Source: Candidatus Latescibacterota bacterium (GTDB taxonomy: Bacteria > Latescibacterota > UBA2968 > GCA-2709665). Taken from it: a stretch of DNA of 5,590 nt. Below the pieces are notes generated by a model, which worked only from the letters and a program-made list of their open reading frames with translations, ran no database searches and had not been told where the DNA came from. Numbering within the stretch: position 1 is the first letter of the stretch; every line of letters starts with the position of its first letter. The DNA lies in assembly GCA_012271065.1 (NCBI GenBank), contig JAAXHE010000352.1:1-5590 (forward strand), written 5' to 3'. Made by a program: the position numbers and the translations under genes. Below are positions 1-5,520 of this stretch, in pieces.

Positions 1-182
1 ACGCGCAGGCCTTCGCCTTCTATGGAGTAGAAGATCTCGTTAATCTGCAGCGTCCGGCCGTCTTCGCGCCAGAGCGGCATCCGGTCGGCGGGCGCGCGAG
101 GGATGCCTTCCAGCATGTCGGGGTCTCTGGGGGACAATACGTGCTCCGGGCAGTCGGCGTGGCGGGATCGGGAAGAGCGCAT
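1..182 (-). CDS. queE: 7-carboxy-7-deazaguanine synthase (QueE-like), N-terminal fragment
   Basis: The first 60 codons of a gene that runs off the left edge of the window. QueE is a cytoplasmic radical SAM enzyme that converts 6-carboxytetrahydropterin to 7-carboxy-7-deazaguanine in the queuosine/preQ1 pathway. The diagnostic part is residues 45-58, which read LQINEIFYSIEGEG and match the conserved start of QueE proteins (INE-F-S-QGEG). The CxxxCxxC cluster motif lies beyond the edge, so it cannot be checked. The start is uncertain: the ATG at 182 gives about 46 residues before the conserved block, longer than usual, while in-frame ATGs at 116 and 80 give 24 and 12 residues. None has a convincing Shine-Dalgarno sequence. 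Third codon positions are GC-rich, as in the other genes here. It is transcribed away from the HAD gene. The family call is fairly sure; the start is not. Confidence 0.72.
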   Translation of the reverse strand, partial: MRSSRSRHADCPEHVLSPRDPDMLEGIPRAPADRMPLWREDGRTLQINEIFYSIEGEGLR

Positions 183-223
183 TTGAAATAATGGTAAACC
201 GGGACATGAGACAAGGAAAATCC

Positions 224-252
224 TTGACTTCGTCCACCGCCGCTCGAATATT
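224..252 (+). promoter_or_regulatory. Candidate sigma70-type promoter for the HAD gene
   Basis: A TTGACT hexamer at 224-229 is separated by exactly 17 bases from AATATT at 247-252. The -35 matches TTGACA at five of six positions and the -10 matches TATAAT at four of six. Transcription would begin near 259 and leave a leader of about 80 bases before the ATG at 341. This is consistent with the open frame from 191 to 340 being non-coding upstream sequence rather than an N-terminal extension of the HAD protein. Seen by eye only; similar matches occur by chance. Confidence 0.4.
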
Positions 253-340
253 GACGACCGTTCGGGGCATCCACAGGGGAACGCTCCGTTTTTTGATTTT
301 GGACATTCGTGCGGTCCAACGGCGTTCCCACGGGCGGGCG

Positions 341-1045
341 ATGGCATCCATCAAGGGCTACCGCGTGACAGATCGAACCTACGATGCCGTGATATTCGAC
401 GTGGACGGCGTGATCGTGGATTCAGAAGCGGTGTACTGCGAGACGTTCAACGCGACGCTCGGAGATTACGGCGCAGGGATGAGCCGGGCGGACTATGCGG
501 TCTGCGTGGGCCATCCCGTCGAGGAAAACAGTGCGTACGCCGTGGACCGTTACCGGTTGGCCGTGACGCCTGCCGCTTTCCGCAAGATCTGGATGGATCG
601 TTTCGAGAAAGCGGTCTCGAATCCCGACCGGGTGTCTCTGATGCCGGATATACTGGAACTGATGGCACACGTCAGGGCACGCGGATATCCGCTCGCGGTG
701 GCGTCGTCCACGCAGCGGGACCGGATGATGAAGACGCTGAACAGCGGCCTGCTGTCCAGATTGGACGGCGTACATGACCTGGCCGAGGTGTTCGACGTGA
801 TGTTGTCAGGCAGCGACGTGAAACGGCTGAAACCGGCGCCGGACATCTATCTGATGGCTGCCGGAAAACTGAACGTGACACCGGATCGGTGTGCGGTAAT
901 CGAGGATAGCGAGGCGGGCGTGAAAGCCGGCAAGGCCGCGGGGATGACCGTGTTCGCAGTGCCGAATTTCTTCACCCGACGTCAGCGACACGACGAGGCC
1001 GATTTCATTCTGGGCGGGCTTTCGGAAGCGAATCGGCATTTTTGA
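341..1045 (+). CDS. HAD-superfamily hydrolase, beta-phosphoglucomutase/phosphatase-like (subfamily IA)
   Basis: A 234-residue soluble protein of normal length for this family. Members transfer or hydrolyse phosphoryl groups of small sugar or polyol phosphates through an aspartyl-phosphate intermediate, with Mg2+. All four HAD motifs are visible: motif I FDVDGVIVDS (residues 19-28; nucleophile Asp20, acid/base Asp22), motif II at AVASSTQ (Ser122), motif III Lys164 in KRLKPAPD, and motif IV IEDSEAGVKAG (187-197; Asp189 near the metal). Residues 29-105 form the helical C1 cap, with a GHPVEEN segment at 57-63. The substrate cannot be read from sequence: the cap lacks the TxxxLKGxS-type motif I associate with true beta-phosphoglucomutases, so a phosphatase is as likely as a mutase. 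Start choice: the frame is open from 191, but the domain begins only at about residue 14. ATG 341 has a weak upstream GGGCGGGC. GTG at 365 is a real alternative, with AAGGG seven bases upstream, giving 226 residues. The gene converges on the uronate-dehydrogenase-like gene, 45 bases away. Confidence 0.88.
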   Translation: MASIKGYRVTDRTYDAVIFDVDGVIVDSEAVYCETFNATLGDYGAGMSRADYAVCVGHPVEENSAYAVDRYRLAVTPAAFRKIWMDRFEKAVSNPDRVSLMPDILELMAHVRARGYPLAVASSTQRDRMMKTLNSGLLSRLDGVHDLAEVFDVMLSGSDVKRLKPAPDIYLMAAGKLNVTPDRCAVIEDSEAGVKAGKAAGMTVFAVPNFFTRRQRHDEADFILGGLSEANRHF

Positions 1046-1090
1046 AACCCGCGGCCGCGTGAAGTCCGCCGGGAGTCTTACAACAGCTTC

Positions 1091-1813
1091 TCAGGCATAA
1101 GTCTCCGCGTCGTCTTCGGGGGCGTATCCGAGTTCCTCGCGCGCGTTTCGGAGGTCCCAGTACGCGCGGGTATTGTTCGAAATGCCGTAATAGATGCCGA
1201 AGTGGACGTCGGTTTCGATGCTGCACCGCACGAGTTGGACGGTATCGCGGTGGCTGAGCCAGGACGCGAGGATCCGGTCGCTCGTGCGGTTGATGACCGA
1301 GTCGGCCGGCTGAAAGGAGCCGATACGCAGACAGATCACCGAGAGCCCGAATGCGTCCGCGTAGTACCGCCCCAGGTCTTCTCCGTAGGCCTTGCTGGCG
1401 CCGTAGAAACTGTCCGGCCGCGCGTTCACCTCGGTCGTGGTACCGATGCCGTCTTTTTCGTAATATCCGGTAACATGGTTGCTGCTGGCGAATACGACGC
1501 GGTGGACGTCTGACCGCCGGGCCGCCTCGTAGACGGTGTATGTTCCGCGGATGTTCGCCTCCAGGATATCTTCGAAGGAAGCGTTCCCGTTTGGATTCCC
1601 GGCCATGTGGACCACGGCGTCCACACCCTTCGCCGCCGCAATAACCCTGTTCATGTCGGTAATGCTCGAAACATGCACGTCTTCGCCGGGCAGGGCCGGC
1701 AGGATGGTGTTGTGATACAGCAGGCTGAGGCGGTAGTCGTCCTTCAATCCCTCTCGCAGTACGCGCCCGATTCTGCCGGCGGCGCCTGTGATGAGGATTT
1801 TCTTTTGCTGCAC
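1091..1813 (-). CDS. Uronate-dehydrogenase-like NAD(P)-dependent SDR oxidoreductase
   Basis: A 240-residue extended short-chain dehydrogenase. The Rossmann nucleotide-binding motif TGAAGRIG is at residues 9-16, with HMAGNP following strand 4 (69-74). The catalytic residues are Ser111 in FASSNHVTGYY and Tyr137/Lys141 in YGASK, and RIGSF follows at 163-167. The ASSNH...GYY, ARPDSFYGASK and W-SHRD segments resemble hexuronate dehydrogenase (Udh, EC 1.1.1.203), which oxidises galacturonate or glucuronate to the aldarolactone. UDP-sugar 4-epimerase and other extended SDR activities remain possible. It is about 25 residues shorter than Udh as I recall it, missing the far C-terminus. The end of strand 2 reads LSLLYHN, without the usual acidic residue that holds the NAD ribose. 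The start is GTG at 1813 with AAAGG six bases upstream. It is the last gene of the minus-strand cluster, 155 bases after amidohydrolase C, and that gap contains two stem-loops. Family confident; exact substrate inferred. Confidence 0.85.
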   Translation of the reverse strand: MQQKKILITGAAGRIGRVLREGLKDDYRLSLLYHNTILPALPGEDVHVSSITDMNRVIAAAKGVDAVVHMAGNPNGNASFEDILEANIRGTYTVYEAARRSDVHRVVFASSNHVTGYYEKDGIGTTTEVNARPDSFYGASKAYGEDLGRYYADAFGLSVICLRIGSFQPADSVINRTSDRILASWLSHRDTVQLVRCSIETDVHFGIYYGISNNTRAYWDLRNAREELGYAPEDDAETYA

Positions 1814-1870
1814 GTTGAGCCTTTCGTCTAGCGGTCAGTTGATCGAGTCTCTCCGTATGCGTCGGCCGGT

Positions 1871-1903
1871 GGCAGCCCGGATGAGCCTTTTCAGCGGGCT
1901 GCC
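1871..1903 (-). repeat. Intercistronic stem-loop upstream of the uronate-dehydrogenase-like gene
   Basis: A perfect 9-bp inverted repeat: GGCAGCCCG at 1871-1879 pairs with CGGGCTGCC at 1895-1903 around a 15-base loop. It lies between amidohydrolase C and the SDR gene, about 60 bases before the SDR start. On the minus (operon) strand no U-run follows, so it is not a standard intrinsic terminator in that direction. On the plus strand AGGTTTT follows, a weak T-tract with no plus-strand gene upstream to terminate. It could be an RNA-processing or stability element that tunes expression of the last gene; that role is inferred. Confidence 0.5.
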
Positions 1904-1929
1904 AGGTTTTGAGTCGCGATCGGTTGTCA

Positions 1930-1972
1930 GTGAGACGCCGACGGGTGGTGCGCCCGTCGGGTTGACACTCAC
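1930..1972 (-). repeat. Stem-loop at the end of amidohydrolase C
   Basis: An 8-bp perfect stem (CCGACGGG at 1938-1945 with CCCGTCGG at 1953-1960, 7-base loop) is topped at its base by a second 5-bp pairing, GTGAG at 1930-1934 with CTCAC at 1968-1972, across an internal loop. In the minus-strand transcript the outer arm includes the TGA stop of amidohydrolase C (1971-1969). No U-tract follows. A 3'-end stabiliser, attenuator or Rho-related structure would fit; the function is inferred. Confidence 0.5.
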
Positions 1973-2805
1973 AGGGTTTTGACACCGGCCCATTCGGGAA
2001 GGAGCCGGGCGGCATTATTCCAGAGTATGTCTTTCCTGGTTGCTTCGGAAATATCGGCGCCCAGTGTTTTTCCGAGACATTGGCCGAAGAGGCGGACCGG
2101 CAGGTCCGACCCGAAGACGACGCGACGGCCTCCCAGCGCGTCCACGGCGGTTTCGACGATACCGGACTCGGGGTCGCCGCCGCCGGTGTCCGCCACCAGG
2201 TTCGGGCAGTCCGCGACGTGCTCGATGCCGCGTAGCCCGCACCCGTTGAGGTGGGCCATGATGATTTTGGCGCCGGGGTGCCTCCGCGCCAGGTGGGCCA
2301 CGTCCTGTGGAAAGGACTCGCCCGGCAGGTTGCCGGTGGTCTTGTCCCACGCGTGCTGCAGAACGGGCACGTCGAGTTCAACGGCGCGCTGCATGATCGG
2401 GTCCAGCCCGGCATCGGTGGCCCGGCGCGCCACCCACAGCTTGATTCCGCACATGCGCTCTTCAACGATGCACCGGTTTATCTCGTCGACGGACGCTTCG
2501 GGACAGGCGGGATTGACGTAGCAGAACGGAAGAAAGACCTCAGGCGCCCGGTCGCGCATCCGCAGATTGTAGTCGTTCCCGTCCCGGCAGTGGCGCATCG
2601 CGGGGTCATGGAGAGGGCTGCCGGCGCCCGATTCGGGATGCAGAAGAAAGATGCACATCTTCGTGATTCCCGCGCGTCCGGCGGCCTCCAGGATCCTCCT
2701 GGCGTCGGTCTCTACGGATGCCGCACCCGTGCCGAGCGGGTGGACGTGTACGTCCAGCACGTCGCAGGGTGGCTTGAGTCTCTCTCTCAACGTGTTCAGG
2801 TTCAC
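1969..2805 (-). CDS. Amidohydrolase C (Amidohydrolase_2 family TIM-barrel hydrolase), paralogue of A
   Basis: A 278-residue predicted metal-dependent hydrolase of the amidohydrolase superfamily, cytoplasmic with no signal peptide. Canonical ligands are visible in order: His20 and His22 in LDVHVHPL after strand 1, His151 in PVLQHAW, His185 in IIMAHLNG, and Asp234 in FGSDLPV after strand 8. Lys122 in GIKLWVARRATD is invariant between the paralogues and may also sit at the active site. The protein is strongly similar along its length to amidohydrolase A: the GIKLWVARRATD, GESFP-DVAHLARRHP and NGCGL blocks and the ILWNN-ARLLP-W-GV-TL tail are shared. A and C therefore arose by duplication. The family includes lactonases, decarboxylases and amidases; next to a uronate-dehydrogenase-like gene, a sugar-lactone hydrolase is an attractive inference. 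The start is GTG at 2805, with GGGGGG about six bases upstream and only 12 bases after the stop of gene B, so translation is probably coupled. Confidence 0.88.
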   Translation of the reverse strand: MNLNTLRERLKPPCDVLDVHVHPLGTGAASVETDARRILEAAGRAGITKMCIFLLHPESGAGSPLHDPAMRHCRDGNDYNLRMRDRAPEVFLPFCYVNPACPEASVDEINRCIVEERMCGIKLWVARRATDAGLDPIMQRAVELDVPVLQHAWDKTTGNLPGESFPQDVAHLARRHPGAKIIMAHLNGCGLRGIEHVADCPNLVADTGGGDPESGIVETAVDALGGRRVVFGSDLPVRLFGQCLGKTLGADISEATRKDILWNNAARLLPEWAGVKTL

Positions 2806-2817
2806 CGCAACCCCCCG

Positions 2818-3570
2818 CTACCAGTTGACGATTCGCTCGGCGTTTCCTCCCAGAATCGCGGCGGCTTCGTCGTCGGGGAGGTCGGTGACGACCCGCGAAA
2901 GGGCTGAGTAGGGGATGAAGAGCGGAGCGTGAGAGCCGAACAGCAGTTTGTCACTCAGTCCGTCTTCGACCAGCACCTTTACCGCATCCATCCCGTCCGA
3001 CTGGGAGACGTCCGCGTAGAGGTTGGGGAGACCCTGAATCCTGTCTCGAAGTCCCCTGATTTCAGCCGTGCGCGGCCCGCCGATGATGATGAGAAGACCC
3101 GGGTGGCGTTCTGCGGCATCCGCGATTTCGGCTGCGGGTACGTCGGGTACCTGGGCGAGGGGATGCTGCCTTCGGGGGTCTTCCAGCCGTGTCTGCACAA
3201 TGACGCCGAGCCCGGCGCAGGCAAGGGCCGCGAACAGGTCGGACGCGGAACTCAGATCGTAGCCGCAATAGGCGGGCAGGAGTTTGACCAGGCGGACCCG
3301 GGGCTGCGCTTCCGCCCGCTGGAGTTCGTCGCGCCAGGTGGCGATGGTCGGATCCAGAACGGGTACGGGCCAGACGTCGTCCGTCACGACCGATGCGGCG
3401 TAGAGACTGTCGTTGAACCGGTGCGGGTTGCGGCACCACGCGGCGTCCAGGGGCGAAACGCACATGCGTTCCACGCCGTATTCCCTGAGGGAGGCGCGAA
3501 CGGAGTCAAGGGCCCCTTCGACGGGATGGGAGGGCCAGTGTCCGGTGTAGGCGTTGATGTCGATAATCAT
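2818..3570 (-). CDS. Divergent amidohydrolase-like protein B lacking canonical metal ligands
   Basis: A 250-residue protein with the layout of an Amidohydrolase_2 TIM barrel. It starts with a strand-1 MIIDINAYTGHWP, continues with VRLVKLLPAY (92-101), VIVQTR (123-128), LLIIIGGP (159-166) and LPNLYADVS (181-189), and ends with LFGSHAPLFIPYSAL plus AAILGGNAERIV. The positions that carry metal ligands in A and C differ here: HxH is replaced by Asn6/Tyr8, the strand-5 His by Gln126, the strand-6 His by Gly164/165, and the strand-8 Asp by His214. I recall related DxNxxxGxWP proteins among uncharacterised amidohydrolase-family members; their activity is unknown to me. It may act without metal, with a different site, or as a partner of A or C. 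The start is ATG 3570, with GGAGG five bases upstream (minus strand); the reading frame is open far beyond that, but the extra part is antisense noise over gene A. It sits 74 bases after A and 12 before C. Confidence 0.82.
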   Translation of the reverse strand: MIIDINAYTGHWPSHPVEGALDSVRASLREYGVERMCVSPLDAAWCRNPHRFNDSLYAASVVTDDVWPVPVLDPTIATWRDELQRAEAQPRVRLVKLLPAYCGYDLSSASDLFAALACAGLGVIVQTRLEDPRRQHPLAQVPDVPAAEIADAAERHPGLLIIIGGPRTAEIRGLRDRIQGLPNLYADVSQSDGMDAVKVLVEDGLSDKLLFGSHAPLFIPYSALSRVVTDLPDDEAAAILGGNAERIVNW

Positions 3571-3623
3571 GCAGTCCTCCGTGGCGCATATCGATTTCGA
3601 TTCGCGCGATTCAGGCACGCCGT

Positions 3624-3658
3624 TCCGGACCCTGGCGCGATCGGTCAGAGGGTCCGGA
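3624..3658 (-). repeat. Perfect stem-loop straddling the stop codon of amidohydrolase A
   Basis: A perfect 10-bp inverted repeat: TCCGGACCCT at 3624-3633 and AGGGTCCGGA at 3649-3658, with a 15-base loop. In the minus-strand transcript the 5' arm is the last coding bases of gene A and the TGA stop (3647-3645) lies in the loop, so a ribosome reaching the stop must melt the hairpin. ACGGCG rather than a U-run follows, so it is not a classical intrinsic terminator. A role in mRNA stability or differential expression of A versus B is inferred. Confidence 0.6.
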
Positions 3659-4478
3659 CGCCGGACCACGCCGGCAGGAGGCGGGCGGTGTTGTTCCAGA
3701 GGATCTCTCTCTTGACGGCCTCCGGAAGATCGGTTCCGAGCGTCTTGCCGAGTTGCACGCCGAAGTGGCGGATCGGAGCGTCGGAACCGTAGACGATGCG
3801 ATCGGGTCCGATGGTCGATGCGGCCGCTTCGACGATACCGCTGTCCGGGTCTCCTCCGGACGTATCGACGTAGATGTTCGGACAGTCCGCCACGTCTTCC
3901 ATGCCGGCAAGCCCGCAGCCATTCATGTGAGCCATGATGATGTTCGCGTCCGGGTGGCGCCGCGCCAGGTGAGCCACGTCGGCCGGAAAGGACTCGCCCA
4001 CGAGATTGCCGTCCGTCTTGATCCACGCGTGCTGCAGCACCGGAACACCGAATTGTACCGCGCGTTCCAGGATGGGGTCCAGGCCCCGATCGGTGGCACG
4101 GCGGGCGACCCACAGCTTGATTCCGCTCATGCGTTCGCTTTCGATGCAGCGGTCGATTTCCGCAACGGATTCAGCGGGGTACATCGGATTCACGTAGCAG
4201 AAGGGGATGAAGACGTCCGGCGCGACGTCCCGCATGGAGAGGGCGTAGTCGTTTGCCTGCCTGAACTCTTCAACCGACGGCTCTCTCGGGCAGGTGGTGT
4301 ATAACGAGAAGAGGCACATCTTTTCCACGCCCGCGCGTGCGGCGGACTCGATAATGAGGCGCGCGTCCTCCCTGGCGTCCGCGATCCTGTAGAGACCGAA
4401 ACAGTCCAGCGGATGCACGTGGACGTCGAGGGCGGGGCAAACCGGCTTCAGGCGGTCCGTCACTTCGGATGGCGTCAT
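3645..4478 (-). CDS. Amidohydrolase A (Amidohydrolase_2 family TIM-barrel hydrolase)
   Basis: A 277-residue predicted metal-dependent hydrolase, first gene of the minus-strand cluster. The ligand pattern is complete: His20/His22 in LDVHVHPLD, His150 in PVLQHAW, His184 in IIMAHMNG and Asp233 in YGSDAPI. Lys121 in GIKLWVARRATD and the FCYVNP segment (93-98) are shared with paralogue C. There is no signal peptide or membrane segment, so it is probably cytoplasmic. Length and motif spacing match C within one residue; most differences lie in residues 25-75, a region likely to shape the substrate pocket. Known relatives include sugar-acid lactonases and pyrone-dicarboxylate lactonases, but also decarboxylases, so the reaction is not settled. 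The start is ATG 4478 with GGAG seven bases upstream; the frame stays open to 4562, but the added residues show no domain similarity. An adjacent in-frame GTG (4483-4481) is a less likely start. Confidence 0.88.
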   Translation of the reverse strand: MTPSEVTDRLKPVCPALDVHVHPLDCFGLYRIADAREDARLIIESAARAGVEKMCLFSLYTTCPREPSVEEFRQANDYALSMRDVAPDVFIPFCYVNPMYPAESVAEIDRCIESERMSGIKLWVARRATDRGLDPILERAVQFGVPVLQHAWIKTDGNLVGESFPADVAHLARRHPDANIIMAHMNGCGLAGMEDVADCPNIYVDTSGGDPDSGIVEAAASTIGPDRIVYGSDAPIRHFGVQLGKTLGTDLPEAVKREILWNNTARLLPAWSGVRTL

Positions 4479-4567
4479 CACACGTCTCCAGTATAAAGCA
4501 CTTCGCACATGCACGATACCGTCGGCACGGGCGTTTTGCCGGATAATTCCTTGCCCCTGCAATCCAT

Positions 4568-4600
4568 ATTATATATAATTAACCAGGGCCTGAATGTCAG
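4568..4600 (-). promoter_or_regulatory. Candidate promoter of the amidohydrolase operon in an AT-rich island
   Basis: Reading the minus strand, CTGACA (4600-4595; five of six to TTGACA) is followed after 17 bases by TATATA (4577-4572). It overlaps a perfect TATAAT at 4573-4568, which has a 21-base spacer from the same -35. The block 4564-4582 is almost pure A/T in an otherwise GC-rich window. Transcription would start around 4560-4566 and give a leader of roughly 85 bases before the ATG at 4478. No clear operator palindrome was seen beside it. Confidence 0.5.
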
Positions 4601-4689
4601 CAGATTTCCGCTCGGCCGGTGACGAAACAGTTTGGGACGCCCAATTGCTCGCCCGGGATACGCAGCGCCTTTCGCAGTGCGGTTACACA

Positions 4690-4717
4690 TTGATCCTGTC
4701 GCCGTCGCAATCGTAAT
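4690..4717 (+). promoter_or_regulatory. Weak candidate promoter for the nucleotidyltransferase
   Basis: TTGATC at 4690-4695 and CGTAAT at 4712-4717 are 16 bases apart, each matching four of six consensus positions. It would start transcription near 4724, about 40 bases before the ATG at 4765. It is the best plus-strand pair I see in the gap, but it is weak. Confidence 0.25.
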
Positions 4718-4764
4718 GCCGGAAAGTTTTCCTTGCGTATTCGAATTCCTGAATGGGGAGGAGT

Positions 4765-5520
4765 ATGAAAGCGATCGTCATCGCGGCGGGTTACGCCACC
4801 CGGCTGTACCCCCTGACCCTGAATTTCCCGAAGGGGCTCCTCGAGGTGGGCGGGCGCGCGATCGTGGACTATCTGATGGACCGGATCGAGTCCGTTCCGG
4901 ATGTAGATGAGGTCTATCTTGTAACCAACAGCCGGTTCGCCGGTCATTTCGAGCGTTGGGCGGCCGGGTGGAACGGTCGGCTGGACATCGACGTGATCGA
5001 CGACGGGACGACGACCAACGACAACCGGCTGGGCGCGGTCGGGGACATCCGGTTCGCAATCGGTGCGCGGGCGATCGCCGACGACATTCTGGTATGTGGT
5101 TCGGACAATCTGCTCGGATTTCGTCTGAAGGATCTGGTGGCGGACTTTCGCGCCAATCCCGTGGCCCACATCTGCGTATGTTACGTGGACGACCCTGAGG
5201 ACCGCCGGCGTCGCGGCATCGCGGTGCTGAACGCGGACAACCGTGTGGTAAAGTTTGAAGAAAAGCCCGACCAACCGGAATCGTGTTGGGGCTCCGCTGC
5301 CATTTACGTATACCCCGAGGCCACGCTGAAGCGATTCGACGAATATGTCGAGAGCGGTCGGACGCCGGATGCGCCGGGGCATTTCGTTGAGTGGCTCTGC
5401 CAGGTCGAGCCCGTTTACGCGCACAGAATTCAGGGCTCGGCGATCGATATCGGAAATCCCGAGACACTGGAGCTGGCGAGGCGTGAATACGGGGATGAGG
5501 CTCGCAACGCTCATAAGTAG
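4765..5520 (+). CDS. Sugar-1-phosphate nucleotidyltransferase (NTP_transferase family)
   Basis: A 251-residue enzyme of the family that couples an NTP with a sugar-1-phosphate to give an NDP-sugar and pyrophosphate, in the cytoplasm. The signature loop AAGYATRLYPLT is at residues 7-18 and PKGLLEVGG at 22-30 (Lys23). Metal-binding Asp114 lies in GSDNL and Asp228 in DIGNPET. FEEKPDQP (164-171) and FVEWL (207-211) are also typical. The DDGTTTNDNRLGAVGDI block (79-95) resembles RmlA-like nucleotidyltransferases with an AAGYATRL rather than GGxGTRL loop; the nucleotide and sugar are not determinable. It is shorter than RmlA (about 290), so it lacks the C-terminal extension. The start is ATG 4765 with GGGGAGGAG just upstream; the ATG at 4753 would lie within that ribosome binding site and is rejected. 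The gene is divergent from the amidohydrolase operon, and its stop overlaps the tail of a minus-strand gene by 10 bases. Confidence 0.9.
   Translation: MKAIVIAAGYATRLYPLTLNFPKGLLEVGGRAIVDYLMDRIESVPDVDEVYLVTNSRFAGHFERWAAGWNGRLDIDVIDDGTTTNDNRLGAVGDIRFAIGARAIADDILVCGSDNLLGFRLKDLVADFRANPVAHICVCYVDDPEDRRRRGIAVLNADNRVVKFEEKPDQPESCWGSAAIYVYPEATLKRFDEYVESGRTPDAPGHFVEWLCQVEPVYAHRIQGSAIDIGNPETLELARREYGDEARNAHK

Larger units (their letters stand above)
4479..4764. other. Divergent intergenic region
   Basis: 286 bases separate the minus-strand amidohydrolase operon from the plus-strand nucleotidyltransferase. It contains the AT-rich operon promoter at 4568-4600 and a weak plus-strand promoter candidate at 4690-4717. 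Short open frames cross it on both strands, but none has a ribosome binding site plus a recognisable protein. No RNA gene or riboswitch was recognised. Confidence 0.6.

Noticed and set aside
187..214. Minus-strand promoter for queE (TTGTCT, 16-base spacer, ATTATT)
   Set aside because: The -10 matches only three of six positions, and the implied transcription start would fall at or inside the annotated start codon.
1050..1059. CGCGGCCGCG palindrome between the HAD and SDR genes, as a terminator
   Set aside because: It is a self-complementary GC-rich 10-mer with no loop and no T-run on either side, expected by chance in GC-rich DNA.
1005..2465. A 486-codon minus-strand open frame across the SDR and amidohydrolase C
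   Set aside because: It is out of frame with both conserved proteins, is rich in Arg/Pro/Ser, and has no domain; the real genes in the other frames explain the region.
2251..3792. Long plus-strand open frames (2251-2907 and 2929-3792) opposite the amidohydrolase genes
   Set aside because: They lie antisense to well-supported genes, show no recognisable domains or ribosome binding sites, and have the Gly/Arg/Val-rich look of GC-rich shadow frames.
3571..4113. N-terminal extension of protein B up to 4113
   Set aside because: The extension would be antisense-frame noise overlapping gene A. ATG 3570 has an excellent GGAGG and begins exactly at the conserved first barrel strand.
4490..4495. TATACT on the minus strand as a -10 box for the operon
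   Set aside because: It lies so close to the start that the transcript would begin at or after the ribosome binding site of gene A, and no -35 sits at the right distance.
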